64,000 nt of DNA from Lampris incognitus (lineage: Eukaryota > Chordata > Actinopteri > Lampriformes > Lampridae), in assembly GCF_029633865.1 (NCBI RefSeq), contig NC_079223.1:37879706-37943705 (forward strand), given 5' to 3'. A model generated the notes under the pieces. It worked only from the letters and a program-made list of their open reading frames with translations. It was not told the DNA's origin and did no database searches. Shown here piece by piece: positions 1-12,000 of the stretch; positions within the stretch are counted from its first letter, which is position 1, and every line of letters starts with the position of its first letter. A program made the position numbers and the translations under genes.

Positions 1-105
1 ATCAGCAGAGGGGGTGGAGCAGAGACCGGGACGGCTCGGAAGAGTGGGGTAATTGGCCAAGTACAATTGGGAGAAAAGGGGGGAAAAATACCCCCCCAAA
101 AAAAG
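1..105 (+). repeat. tRNA-derived SINE family A, 3' end only (cut by window edge)
   Basis: This is the terminal part of the family described at 5410-5838. It has the same purine-rich stretch ending in the AATTGGCC / TACAATTGG motif followed by a poly-G/A tail. The head lies left of the window. It sits in an ablim1 intron, about 130 bp upstream of the first visible exon. Confidence 0.8.
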
Positions 106-236
106 AATGATTCACTTATTGATCACTGTAAAGTACAGTAACATGGTACATTTGAAAGCCGATTTTATGCCGATTCTTACTCAGCAGCAATATGTCCATG
201 TCGTAATGGCCCGTAATGTTTTTTATATTTCTGCAG

Positions 237-2712
237 CCCCAGTCCACAGATTTCACCCAGTACAACAGCTACGGAGACATGTGCGGAGGAGGAAGAGGTG
301 AGAGTGACCCCTGAAATAGAGACTCCGTATCTCACTGATAACAATCTCCAAGGGTTATTCAGCATCAGTATTCAGAAAACCCTCGACACATAGCTGCACA
401 CACATTTTCACATCTATGGATAATAGACCACAGAGAGTCATCAGCTACAGTAGTGCTAAAGACAGTAAGTTGCCTGGTAGGGGATTTGACAGGAAAACCA
501 TTAACTGTGAGTCTCATTTTTTTGTCCCATTTTGTCCTGCAGAGTTTCAGGTATGTCTCTCATCTGCTTATTTACATGGCATGCTACTCATCTTGCATAA
601 CATCTTTGCTTGCTCATGGGTTGCAAGAGACACCTTGCACCGAATGCACCTCACCCACTTGTGCTAAATGCTTGCGCCACTGTTTGATTATTGTCAACTA
701 CAGGGCATGCAGTGCAGTGATTTGGAAAGCTACTATGGGAAGCTAACATACACTGGCCAGTAGCTCTACAGTGGGTGGACACTCAAACACTGTACTGTAC
801 ATGCAATGTACAATCATTGCCTCATTTCTTGTGTTATTTGTTGTTAGCCAATGTTGTTTACTACATCTTCCATCAGATTGTCACGTAGAATGCATTAAAA
901 AAAAAAACTAAAGAGACATTAAGGGAAAAAAGTGTACAAACTCTGTCCATCTTCAGTACTTCTTCCCTGACTCAAGAATATCCAAATGACTTGCTCCATC
1001 TAATGAAGAGACTGCCCGCAATCATTAGTGGAGATATTCATATCATTGACACAGTCCCCTTCCACTATATTACATGTGTGTATGTTCTGTTCTTTAGCAC
1101 ATTAAGGATGGCCGTGCAGCACTTGCAAGGATGGACAGGGGAGTATCTATGCCTAATATGTTGGAACCAAAAGCAAGTATCTCCTTCTTTTTATATCGAT
1201 GACAACCTTGTAATCTAAACTGAAGTAATCTAAAAAAAAATAAAATAATAATAATACATACTTGTCAGTGATCTTTAAGGTGCCCCAGAAAACCGTGGTT
1301 TTGCTCATGGCTATGAAGGCATTCTCAAATTTCAGAGTGCTGTAAAGATAATTTAATCTTCCAATTTACAAACAACCTCAGCAATTCATCAAATAGAGAG
1401 AGCTCAGCCTAAGTGTGTGAAGCAAAAATGAATGGCATTCTTTATTTAAACTTGTGATGTGGGAGCATTTGTCAAAAAAATAACAGGGATGTAATCTATG
1501 TTTATATGGGAGGTGAAAGACTCACAATAGCTGCGTTCCTGATTTAGCATGCTGCTTCAGGAGCTGCTTAGTCACCCTAGCGCTTAGCATGCTGGCTTCT
1601 CCATGCTCATCTGCACATAGCTTTGACCAACAATGGCTGGATACTGTATGCAGCATACAGTGGAAAATCCAACAGAGATTGTCATCCAAACAACTCATAT
1701 CACTATATACTGCTTAGTATATAATGACATGTACATTTAAATGTGGATATGAGTTGATCAGGTTCCCCCTAAAAGAACTTCTAGTTGCTTATTATTGAGC
1801 ATTTCAGTCAAATTTTGCAGTTTCTGAAAATCACGATTATCAGTAAAAGTAGTTCCATAATGGCTTTCCAGGACAATCATTTATTTCCATGAGGCGTCAT
1901 ACTGTGTAAACTAGTATTTCCCCTTTATAGTAAAGTGCGTTGTATTACTCAGAGGATACAGACCTTCCCATAACTTTGTTCTATTATTGTTTTCCCCCTT
2001 ACCTAATCAGCTGCACGTTTTTACACCAAACCAGTATGCATACCTCAGCAGCACAGTGCCGCGCACTTCCCTCACAGCCTATTTAACTCCCCTTTTTTGC
2101 CGGTCAGCCTCCCCTCACTTACCTTTCTCCCACCCGGTGACCCTCATGTCTTAGTCAGTGTTACAATTGTAAAAGATCAAACTTTCACTTTTTTGTCTCA
2201 TCAAAAAAAAAAAAAAAAAAAAGAAAAGAAACGAAACGAAAAGAAAAAAATGGTTTCTGAATCTTGACTCGGAGTTGCAGGTTTGATCTGCTCACTGACA
2301 AGTGTCTCCTTCCAAAGGTGTACCCCTATGAAATGCTCATGATAACCAGTAGAGGGAGAGCTAAACTGCCGAGGGAAGTGGACAGAACCAGACTGGAGGT
2401 ATCCGTTTTCCACTTGACCTTCCGCAGTTGATACTGGATAGTCTGCTTTGTGTAAATATAATGTTACACAAATACTACACATAGCGAGGAATGTGCTGTG
2501 TCCATTGCTTCTTGTCATTTTGCAGTGACCCCTCTGTGGCTTCAATGCTAACCACAACCACCCCTCCCACCCTCCCCTCCTTTTGTTTTCGACTCTAGCG
2601 CCACTTAGCGCCCGAAACGTTCTTTGACATCTTTGGAATGGAGATCCAGGAGTTTGACAGGCTTCCCCTGTGGAAACGCAACGACATGAAAAAGAAGGCC
2701 AAGCTCTTCTAG
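237..2712 (+). CDS. ablim1: Actin-binding LIM protein, last five coding exons (headpiece end)
   Basis: Cytoskeletal adaptor that binds F-actin through a C-terminal villin/dematin headpiece; the N-terminal LIM domains lie upstream of the window. Exons read here: 237-297, 543-550, 1098-1172, 2318-2398 and 2599-2712 (stop TAG 2710-2712). All join in phase. The first exon gives [12 protein letters not shown], close to the ABLIM1 motif STDFAQYNSYGD. The third gives [14 protein letters not shown], a family signature. The last gives the headpiece with [18 protein letters not shown] and ends in KKKAKLF, the actin-binding basic tail. The intron after 1172 starts with GC (gcaagt) rather than GT. The paralogue choice (ablim1 rather than 2 or 3) rests on remembered sequence and on habp2 being next door, as on human 10q25. 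The family call is firm; the paralogue is likely. Confidence 0.88.
543..550 (+). other. ablim1: 8-nt micro-exon of ablim1
   Basis: The 8 bases AGTTTCAG lie between a strong acceptor (pyrimidine tract then tcctgcag) and a strong donor (gtatgt). The preceding exon ends one base into a codon and the following exon needs phase 0. Eight bases repair the phase exactly and encode Glu-Phe-Gln, at the place where mammalian ABLIM1 has Asp-Tyr-Gln as I remember it. No other candidate between the two exons fits. Confidence 0.75.
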
Positions 2713-3722
2713 CAGTCAGAGCAGCATGCATATTCTGTACATTCATTCAGATAGCACACCACCAACTGTAATGTAGTTGTAGGTTTTCTTTTTTTCTCTT
2801 TTTATTCTCTTTTTTCTTTTGACATAATCAAGGAAGCGATGAAATGAACTCTTTCTCTTATGCTTCCCAAAACTGTGAGCTGAATGATTTGTCCAGTTAG
2901 TATAGACTTGCAAAGCGAATGATGAATGGGAATCTCTTCCATGTTCAAAAATGACAAAGAATGACACTGAAGGAACGAGAGGGTCATGGTATTATTTTTC
3001 GGACTGCGCTTGTTTTACTTCCTGCTTTGCTTTGAATGGAACTGCTCTTCTCCTTTCTTGCTTGTTTCCTCCTACTATTTGTTGCTGTTGATTCCTGTGG
3101 AACTTTGTAAGTACAGTAGAAACTCATGGCGCCATTATGAAATGTCCATGCTCATAGTTTGAACATGAGTCAGCTTTTCCACACTTGGGCTGAAACGGTT
3201 TCAGCCCAACGATGGCACTGGATTGACTCAGTGAGTCTTCATTATAAAAGCCACTGCAGTTAGCTGACCTACTGTTTAACTGGATCTACAATATGAAAAA
3301 TTACTTATTTAACACTTACTGTCAGTTGCCTCCCCCAGGCTACTGTACATACATCCATATTTGACTCTGCCTAAAAAAAAAATACAATCTCTCTCTCTCT
3401 CTCTTCTCAGGCTCTCATAAACATGGCCAGATACTTTCCCTTTCATTATATTGGAAAACCAAATCCTATGAACCGCATTTTAATGCGATATTCAACATAC
3501 ACAGAGTAACCTGCAGTAAACAAAACACCCGATGTAAGAAGTAACTGTATTTGAAATTACTGTTTTATAAATGAAACCCACACTGCCATTTGTTGTATTG
3601 AAATCTAAGCCAATAAAGCTTTAAATCACCCTGAACCATATGCTCCTGGGCTATACCAAAGGTATTCTGCACCTGTATTCTTTCTCTTTTTTTTAATTCT
3701 CTGCATTGTAATCCATAATAAA
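2713..3722 (+). other. ablim1: ablim1 3' UTR with candidate poly(A) signals
   Basis: Non-coding, A/T-rich sequence follows the stop codon. AATAAA hexamers occur at 3612-3617 and 3717-3722; either could end the transcript. Short CT runs lie near 3388-3403. The 181-aa open frame on the other strand overlapping the last exon is an antisense shadow. Confidence 0.5.
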
Positions 3723-5089
3723 CACCATGGTTCTGCAATGTTACACAGAAACAGTGTGGGAGGTCATTTGAGGGCTGTTTCACAGTCCTGAAAGTTGTTG
3801 GCTCTCATTACAGACCAACCAGGAGGCAGTTTACATGACTAACCTCCTGGAGAAACACCCATAACATTTGCTGTTGCTCAAAGCAAAAAGGTCTCTGTCC
3901 TTTTGCCTTTTCCTACTCTCTCTCTCTCTCTCTCTGTGTGATCCTATAAAACAGCCACGAGGCCTCAAACATGACATTTAATCTGGAGGCAGATATTCAC
4001 GTGTTTAATGGAATTAGGAAAATTATTGAGATAATCTGCACAGTCAGAACTATACTGGGAACTTAGATTACCCCTGTCACCTTCCTTTACAGGAATGCAT
4101 TGTGATCTCTTGAACATGCATATTGGCAGTAACCATTACCAGTTGTCCAACACGTTAAGATTTACAATTGACTTTACAATAACCTTTCAACAGAGCCAAG
4201 ATGCCATTAATCTTCCTTGAAGGCAGTTAAAGAGAGTCTAGCCAGGATTTTCTCTGAGAGGTTGTCCCTTTTCTCAAACTGATGATCCCTGTGAACAGAA
4301 GGTCAAGGGAGAACATGTATGCGGTTGCACCATAATTACTGACTGCCTTAAATACCACAGCTGAAATATTAACCACTGAACAACTTGGCACATCCACTAT
4401 GTGATGCGAACCAAACCAGTGAGGTGTTTCCATCCTTCTCTGTCAGGGATCAATTTACACAAAGCAAGCAAAGCAAAGGCGGACGTGTCCCTGGGAGAGA
4501 ACAGCTGTGTGTCACCAGAACAAAAAACAAAAAAAAACAAAAAAAAACAAACAAAAAAAATCATAATTGTCCTCTCGGAGAGGACAGCACTGACACGTTG
4601 AAGTCGGAGGACAGATGGCTGCTTCTAAAATAACATCGGCCCATGTGATAGTCATTTGTTACAGTGTGGGAGTGGCTAAAGAGAATTAGTACCCAGTTTA
4701 TAGCAACACTGAGGTCCACCATCCTGCAAGAGGTGGCTATACCAAGTCTTAAAATACCATAACAAGGGAAGTAATAGCATCACCTTCAACATAGAGTGGA
4801 AGAGGGAGACACCCCCCCTAAGAAAAACAAAAAACAAAACAAAAAAAACATGAACAAGACACTTACTAGGTCGTTCTTTCTGACAACGTCATTCATGTAT
4901 CAGCAGACCACCTGAAGCCAGCCCTGCTGGGCAGGCTTTTTGTTGCTAGTGAGAGAAACAGACCCAGACGCAGATGGGGTCTGCTTCTGCTTCAGCTGCT
5001 ACACTCCACCACAAAGTTATTCGACCGGGCCATCTTACCGGATGCTGACTTGAACAGTGTTGAATATTTTTTGCAACCCCTTTTTACAG
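3723..5089. other. Intergenic stretch without recognisable gene
   Basis: I searched both strands for a RING or B-box exon that could start the TRIM-like gene at 5090 and saw none. It holds a CT microsatellite near 3916-3935 and A-rich stretches at 4528-4560 and 4820-4850. Nothing else is recognisable. Confidence 0.5.
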
Positions 5090-7215
5090 GAGATGTTAGG
5101 AAAGCAACAAGAATGTCTGACAAGGCAAAGGGAAGTGGTGAAATACCGACTAAAGAAATTGGCTGCCCGGCAATCAGAAATAACAGTAAGTTGTTTTTGG
5201 ACTGGTCAGTGTGTTGGGTATTTGACTAAATGCTAGAAGGTTTTATGTCTTGTTACACCTTCTGGTGACCCAGGGCTCATCAACAGATGCAGTGTGTCAG
5301 TGATAAACCTAATGATAGACACAGAATAGTGTACGATGGCAAATTTTAACTTGTTCACCATGTCTGTCTAATGGTATCACACCATACCGCACAACATTAC
5401 ATAAACAGGAGGGCGTGCTGGTAGTGTAGCGGTCTATTCCGTTGCCTACCAACATGGGGATCGCTGGTTCGAATCCCCGTGTTACCTCCGGCTTGGTCGG
5501 GCGTCCCTACAGACACAATTGGCCTTGTCTGCGGGTGGAAGGCCAGATGTGGGTATGTGTCCTGGATGCTGCACTAGCGCCTCCTCTGGTTGGTTGGGGT
5601 GCCTGTTCGGGGGGGGAACTGGGGGGAGTAACGTGATCTTCCCACGCGCTACGTCCCCCTGGCGAAACTCCTCACTGTCGGGTGAAAAGAAGCGGCTGGT
5701 GGTTCCACATGTATCGGAGGAGGCATGTGGTAGTCTGCAGCCCTCCCTGGATCGGCAGAGGGGGTGGAGCAGCGACCGAGATGGCTCGGAAAATAGGGTA
5801 ATTGCCCAAGTACAATTGGGGAAAAACGGGGGGGGGGACTACATAAACAGTAATACATAGTAATACATACCTGTTCTTGACCCAGAAAAAGTCATCTGTC
5901 ATGAGAGAGAACATCATAAAGAAGTATGAGCAGATTCAAAGGGTCCTGGAGGAGGACCTGAGGATAACTCTGGTCTACCTCGAAATGGAGGAAAGGGCTG
6001 CTATCTCAGCACTGGATGGGCTCATGGAGAAGAACTGCTCCCTCGTCCAGGAGATAGAGCAGGACTTGGCCAGACTCACAGTGCAGCTGGCCCAAAAGGA
6101 CGTGCAGCCCAATATAACGGTGAATGGAACATTTTGTTGTGAAGCAACATCAAACTCGCGTCGTGATGCTGAAATATGTTTTCCTTTCAAGAGACCATAT
6201 GATCCAGCTAGTTTATATGCCATCGATTAACCTTTCTTTTCTCACCCTGTGCAGGAGGACACAGACATAGCAGCCAGGTATGGTAAAAAGGACAGAGCAA
6301 CATCTAAACCAATTACTATACACATTCTCCTGCACTCTATATAATAGTGCCATCATAACTGATGTTGTCTCTCTCTGCTGTCTACCCCAGGGTGAAGGAT
6401 CTGCTTAAAAGGTCAGACCCAAGTAGCGTGAACCTGGATGAGGCCAAAGCCGACCAGATCCTAAGCCTCTCTAACAATTTGCTCCTGCTTATCCGCTCCC
6501 AGACCCCCATCACCAAGAAACTGATCAAGAGCTGTCAGTTCACACAATCAACTTTGCAATTTCTATAAACGCAACACAATACTTTGGGGGGTAAAATCTC
6601 GACGTTTGTGTTAAAATGAACCCTGGATATGTGTCCCCAGATTCCAGTGAGGTGTTTCTGGATCCAGAGACAGCCCATCCCAAGCTGATCATCTCCCCAC
6701 AGGGTGACAGCGCCACCTACACAAACACCTGGCAGGAGCTACCCGACCTGCCTGGACGCTTTGACACCACCCTCAATGTCATCAGCCAGCAAAGCTTCAG
6801 CTTCGGTCGGCATTACTGGGAAATCGACGTGACTGGGAAGACCTACTGGGAGCTGGGTCTCACCTATCCCACCATCCCCCGTAAGGGCAACACCGAGGAC
6901 TGCTGGCTGGGCCGAGGGAACGAGTCCTGGTGTGTGGAGTTCTTTGATGGGGAGTACACAGCCTGGCATGGTGGGGTGCCCCATCAGCTGCCTGTCACAA
7001 AACGTTTTGGTCGAATTGGGGTTTTGTGTAGTTTCCCTGCGGGGTTGGTAACATTCCTTGGGGCAGACAACATGACACCGCTGTTCTCATTTTGTGTAGG
7101 CACCTTCACAGACTGTGTCCACCTAGCTGTGTGCCCAGGCCATGACCACAACGGCACCAACGCCAAACCCATCGTGATCCATAACACCGCCTCAGCTACC
7201 TTTGCTCTGGAGTAG
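5090..7215 (+). CDS. TRIM-like B30.2/SPRY protein, 5' exon not found
   Basis: Probably a ubiquitin-ligase-family or immune regulator of the TRIM class. Exons: 5090-5185 (96 nt), 5886-6101 (216 nt), 6255-6277 (23 nt), 6391-6533 (143 nt) and 6641-7215 (stop TAG 7213-7215). They join in phase to 350 residues. The 96- and 23-nt exons are a hallmark of TRIM genes. Exons 1-2 encode a coiled coil rich in Glu/Lys/Leu. The last exon is a PRY-SPRY domain with LDPETAHPKL, HYWEIDV and a C-terminal SPRY core. A perfect acceptor precedes 5090, so an upstream exon is expected, but no RING or B-box exon is visible in the preceding 2.4 kb. Either the gene uses a distant or short first exon, or it has lost its N-terminus. 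No stop codon or frameshift is seen in the five exons. A family A SINE lies in the first intron. Confidence 0.82.
5410..5838 (+). repeat. tRNA-derived SINE family A, full length
   Basis: About 430 bp. The head has a tRNA-like pol III promoter: an A-box-like segment near 5420 and the B box GGTTCGAATCC near 5464. A conserved body and an AATTGGCC/TACAATTGG 3' end with poly-G/A tail follow. It lies in the first visible intron of the TRIM-like gene. Eight more copies, whole or partial, occur in the window on both strands, and all share the body. I cannot give a database name. Confidence 0.85.
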
Positions 7216-7749
7216 GCTTCACAGGAACCCCATATGCTGATATTGTTAACCTCACATTATTCATTTGAAATGAAACGAAGCTTTCATCAAACAATGAAAT
7301 GTATTTCAAATGTCTAAAAACTACAACAACAAAAAAACAGGCCCAGGGTGCTTCTTTTTTGGATATGGGTATCTTATCTTTCTTTGTAATGGATTCTCAT
7401 ATTCTCATCTTTTTAGAATGACAAGAAAAGTTCAATTTTTATCTGATGCTATCAAAACTAACAGATTTAGATAAACATATGTATGATGTAATTTAGGATT
7501 TCCATTTTGGTCTTGCCAAGCGCACACAACACTGTTTATCCGGAGATGCACCCGGTGGATGCAACTCCAAAGTCTATATTCAAACAGATAAATTGGCTCT
7601 TTGCAAACATGCTCTTTGTGCCTTTGTGTTGCAACTGAATGCATGCTGCTACTTTACCCTTTTCATCAACACTGCGGCGCAGACCTTTTAGAGTGACTTA
7701 TGGTTCACGTGGTCACAAAGAGGGATGAAACCAAACTTGATCCTGACTT

Positions 7750-8092
7750 GTTAGCACTGTCGCCTCACAGCTAGAACGTCCTGGGTTCGAACCCTGGGGT
7801 TGGCCAACCTTGGGGGGTCATCCCAGGTCGTCCTCTGTGTGGAGTTTGCATGTTCTCCCCGTGTCTGTGTGGGTTTCTTTCGGGGGCTCCGGTTTCCCCC
7901 ATCATCAAAAAGACATGCATGTTAGGGTTTACACTCCTGTCTGTGCCCCTGACCAAGGTAATGGCAAGAAGAACTGGGGTTGGTCCCCGGGCGCTGCAGC
8001 TGCCCACTGCTCCTAGCTACACAGCGAGGATGGGTTAAATGCAGAGGGTGTTTTCCCTACGGGATCAATAAAGTATCTCCAAATTAAAAATA
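7750..8092 (+). repeat. tRNA-derived SINE family B
   Basis: The head carries GGTTCGAACCC (B box), followed by the widely shared fish SINE body containing GTTCTCCCCGTGTCTG and AAAGACATGCATGTTAGG. It ends with a GGGATCAATAAAGTATC tail. The A-box end is worn. Related copies lie at 40086-40500 and 42680-42995. Confidence 0.8.
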
Positions 8093-8359
8093 ATAAAAAA
8101 ATCGATTATAGGTGCTTCTCATTAACGTTTGTTATCTACAATCGTTTGTGGGTAGTGTCCTGGTTATTATAGCAAAACGTTTCTGAGAACATGGCCCAAA
8201 TCAATAGAATGGACTGTGCAAAAAGGCACGGGTGCCAGAGAACCAACGCGATACAAAGGTCAGTTTACTTTCACGAATGTTTGGAGAAAAGTGTGAGCAA
8301 TCTGTGAGATAGCTTCTCCCGATTTCACTTTCCCAGATGTCCACTGATCCACTGCCACC

Positions 8360-9007
8360 ATGAACCTTAAGCTGCTCTTTTTCTGCCTCGTCTTGCTGGT
8401 GCTGGCGATTCCTGCAGAAGTATGTATTCTGGTATCTTCTTCTTTTCTCCCCAGGCATGCACTTCTGGCGTTAGGGGTAGCAGATTAAACAACTATCTTA
8501 GAGCAATGGTCAAACGTATCGGCTCTTGTTTACGATGCCTCAGTGTATGTCAGTGTATTTTGCTGTGAATAAAATGCTATAGAAACCATCTCGGATATTT
8601 CTTTGTAAAATGCTTGATTTGCTGAATTCTGTCCCCACGACCCTTACAAAAAAAAAAAACCTCACTGAGAAAGTGTTTAATTTTTACTACTTTTCCTTTT
8701 TTTTTTTGTTGTTGCTATAAATGTAATGCGGTTCTATCATTGGCGGTGATCCGCATTTTCTCTGATTAGCTGAAAAGAGAGAAAAGGCACATAAGACATG
8801 GTTGGCATGGACACGTACAAAGACATGGACATGCAAAACATATCAAAAAGTATGGACGGTATATGGACTTTATTCAAGGTAAGTCCTTTTCTTCCTTTTG
8901 CTCATTTATAGTACACATTGAGAGATGTTTGACGTCGTTTTCTCGAGAGTTAAGCTCCTAATAATGAGAGAAAGACAGGAAGATCTCCTGGTGAATCTGG
9001 TAATACA

Positions 9008-9073
<66 letters not shown>

Positions 9074-12000
9074 GACATTTGACAGGGTGTCATCTAACGC
9101 ACGGCTTCTAATTCATGTGGTAGACTATTTTTTTCAGCTTGTAGACGTAGACGATGATGATGATGACGACGATGACAATAACCCAGACTGGATTTTAAAG
9201 ATTCAAGGGCCAGCAGGTGAGAAGCAGAGCATTTCAGAGACCCATCCAACTGCTTTTATGACTCAAAATTAACAGTCAATGCCATCCGACATGCTCTCCC
9301 ACATTATATACTGTATTGCATTCTGCACAGTGCCTATGGGGAGCTCACATGTCCCCCTTTGCCGGACTTTGCTCTTTCCCCAGGGCAGTGCAACCCAAAC
9401 CCTTGCCTCAACAATGGGGTTTGTGAAGAACGTGGCTGGAGAATATTTAGATGTGACTGTCCAGAACCCTTCAAGGGCAGGAAGTGTGAGAGAGGTCTGA
9501 ACGGATATTGCCGACTATCATCAAGGAATTTTGATTGTCTTTCAGCAAAATGTCTGCATGTAAATATTGTCAGTGAGAATATGCTTCGATAATGTCATGC
9601 TTATTGAAATTGTGATTCTTACAGTTCCCAAGATTTGTAAGAGGGGTCTATGCGGGCGTGGTGAGTGTGTGCTGACTTCTACTCCTCCTTTCTACGAATG
9701 CAAATGCAAGAAGCCCTTCGTACCTCCACACTGCGATTCGGGTGAGAGAATCCTTATCATTATTATTATTATTATTATTATTATTGTATACAATGGAAAT
9801 ATGTCTAGAATTTCTCTTTCTTTTTCTATGTGGGTCAGTCACAGTACGCAAAATAATGCCCTGTGTGCTTATTCCTCTCATCTAAAGTTATGGTGTGTAA
9901 CCCTAATCCATGTGCAAATGGGGGGATATGCATCAGGGATGGCATGGATTTTGATTGCGAGTGCCCCCCAGGATTTACAGGCCGTTTCTGCCATGTTGGT
10001 AAATACCAAACTCATCATCTCACACCTTATTGTATGTGCCGTCGTTGCTCATATACTGATTGAATAAGATATATTTACCAGGCCCAAATGACTGTTATAT
10101 CGGCGATGGAGAGTCATATCGTGGCAATGTGAGTGAGACAGATGACGGGGATGAGTGTCTGTACTGGAACTCTCACTTCATCCTGGAGGAAGGAATTGAT
10201 CCATTCAGTTCCTATAAGAACAACGATGGACTGGGCCCTCACAATTTCTGCAGGTCAGGCTGAATTATTAACTTGATGCATCTCAATGAGCGACAGACAC
10301 TGTCTACTGTCTATCCTGGGTACAAAAGGAGTTGCTTTTCCAAATTGTAGAAATCCAGATGGGGACTCGATGCCCTGGTGTTTCATCAGAAGAGGCCGTA
10401 AGCTGCTGTGGGACTACTGTGATGTGACAGAGTGCCGTGGGCCCACAGGTCAGCTCTAGCACTTCAAACTGCCTCCTAAGCGAGCGGGAAGGAAACAACA
10501 ATGATGTCATTATTTCACTATCTTATTTTTTTCAGCTGTTCCACCACCTAAGGCACCAACTGAGGCACCAACCAAGGCACCAATTGTACCTCCTAGACCT
10601 CAGCCCACACAAGCTTCCTCGCGTCTTTCAACTGAGAAACCCACTGAGGCTTTGGCACCTTTGCCTAAGCCAACCGAAGTCACAGATCAGACCACCACTG
10701 AGCCCCAGCAGTTCTCCACCTGTGGGAAATCCCAGCCTAAGAAGTCTTTCAAACGAATCTTTGGGGGTCTGAAAGTTTCACCCGGGACTCACCCCTGGCA
10801 GGTGTCCGTCCAGACGAGAAAAAAAGGCAGCAACCACGGTTATAGCCACATCTGCGGAGGGGTGCTCATTGACAGCTGCTGGGTGCTGACAGCTGGTCAC
10901 TGCATGTAAGAAAAATCATAATGAATGCATTTGTGGGGTGTCCGGGTGGCGTGGAGGTCTATTCCGTTGCCTACCAAGACGGACGGGGCTTGCAGGTTCG
11001 AATCCCTGTGTTACCTCCGACTTGGTCGGGCGTCCCTACAGACACAATTGGCCGTGTCTGCAGATGGAAAGCTGGATGTGGGTATGTGTCCTGGTCGCTG
11101 CACTAGTGCCTCCTCTGGTCGGTCGGGGCGCCTGTTCAGGGGGGAGGGGGAACCAGGCACGATCCTCTCAAGTGCTACGTCCCCCTGGTGAAACTCCTCA
11201 CTGTCAGGTGAAAGGAAGCGGCTGGCGACTCCACATGTATTGGAGGAGGCATGTGGTAGTCTGCAGTCCTCCTCGGATTGGCAGAGGGGGCAGAGTAGCG
11301 ACCGGGATGGCTCGGAAAAGTGGGGTAATTGGCCAAAGTAAATTGGGGAGACATGGGGGGTGCATTTTTTGGAAAATTTTTAAATATGATGATGGACATA
11401 CCAAGTGTCACATTATTTATACGTGTGGATTATCCTCTTGCCTCACGTTTGTTTTTGTTTAAACAGCGATAACAATTATGACATGGAAGTGGTCACTGGC
11501 AGCGTGTCACTGGATTCAGACGAGCCCACAGAGCAAACCTTGCAAGTGGAGGATGCCATTATCCATGAAAACTACAGAGAAGCTCCTGATGCTGTTTACA
11601 ATGACATAGGTTATTTACATATACTTATTTAAGTTATACTCACCTCTGTTACCATCGTTCACACGGCGCCTCATTTCACCTTACAGAATATTGATAGATA
11701 ATGTAGCTAATGTAGAATATGTAGACTATAATGTAGATAATGCAGATATATTGATAGATAATGTAGAAAACGTAGAATATGTAGAATATAATGTAGATAA
11801 TGCAGAATATTGATAGATAATGTAGATAATGCAGAGTATTGATAGCTAATGTAGATAATGTATAATATGTAGACTATAATGTAGAAAACGCAAAACATTG
11901 ATAGATAATGTAGACAATGTAGAATATGTACAATATAATGTAGATAATGCAGATATATTGATAGATCATGTAAAATATGTAGAATATGTCGAATATAATG

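Noticed and set aside
2201-2746. 181-codon open frame on the minus strand
   Set aside because: It is antisense to the ablim1 headpiece exon and starts/ends in simple sequence; no family resemblance.
5420-5480. tRNA gene candidates at SINE heads (also 10945, 13070, 42690)
   Set aside because: Boxes are those of tRNA-derived SINEs, each followed by the SINE body; no free-standing tRNA gene was seen.
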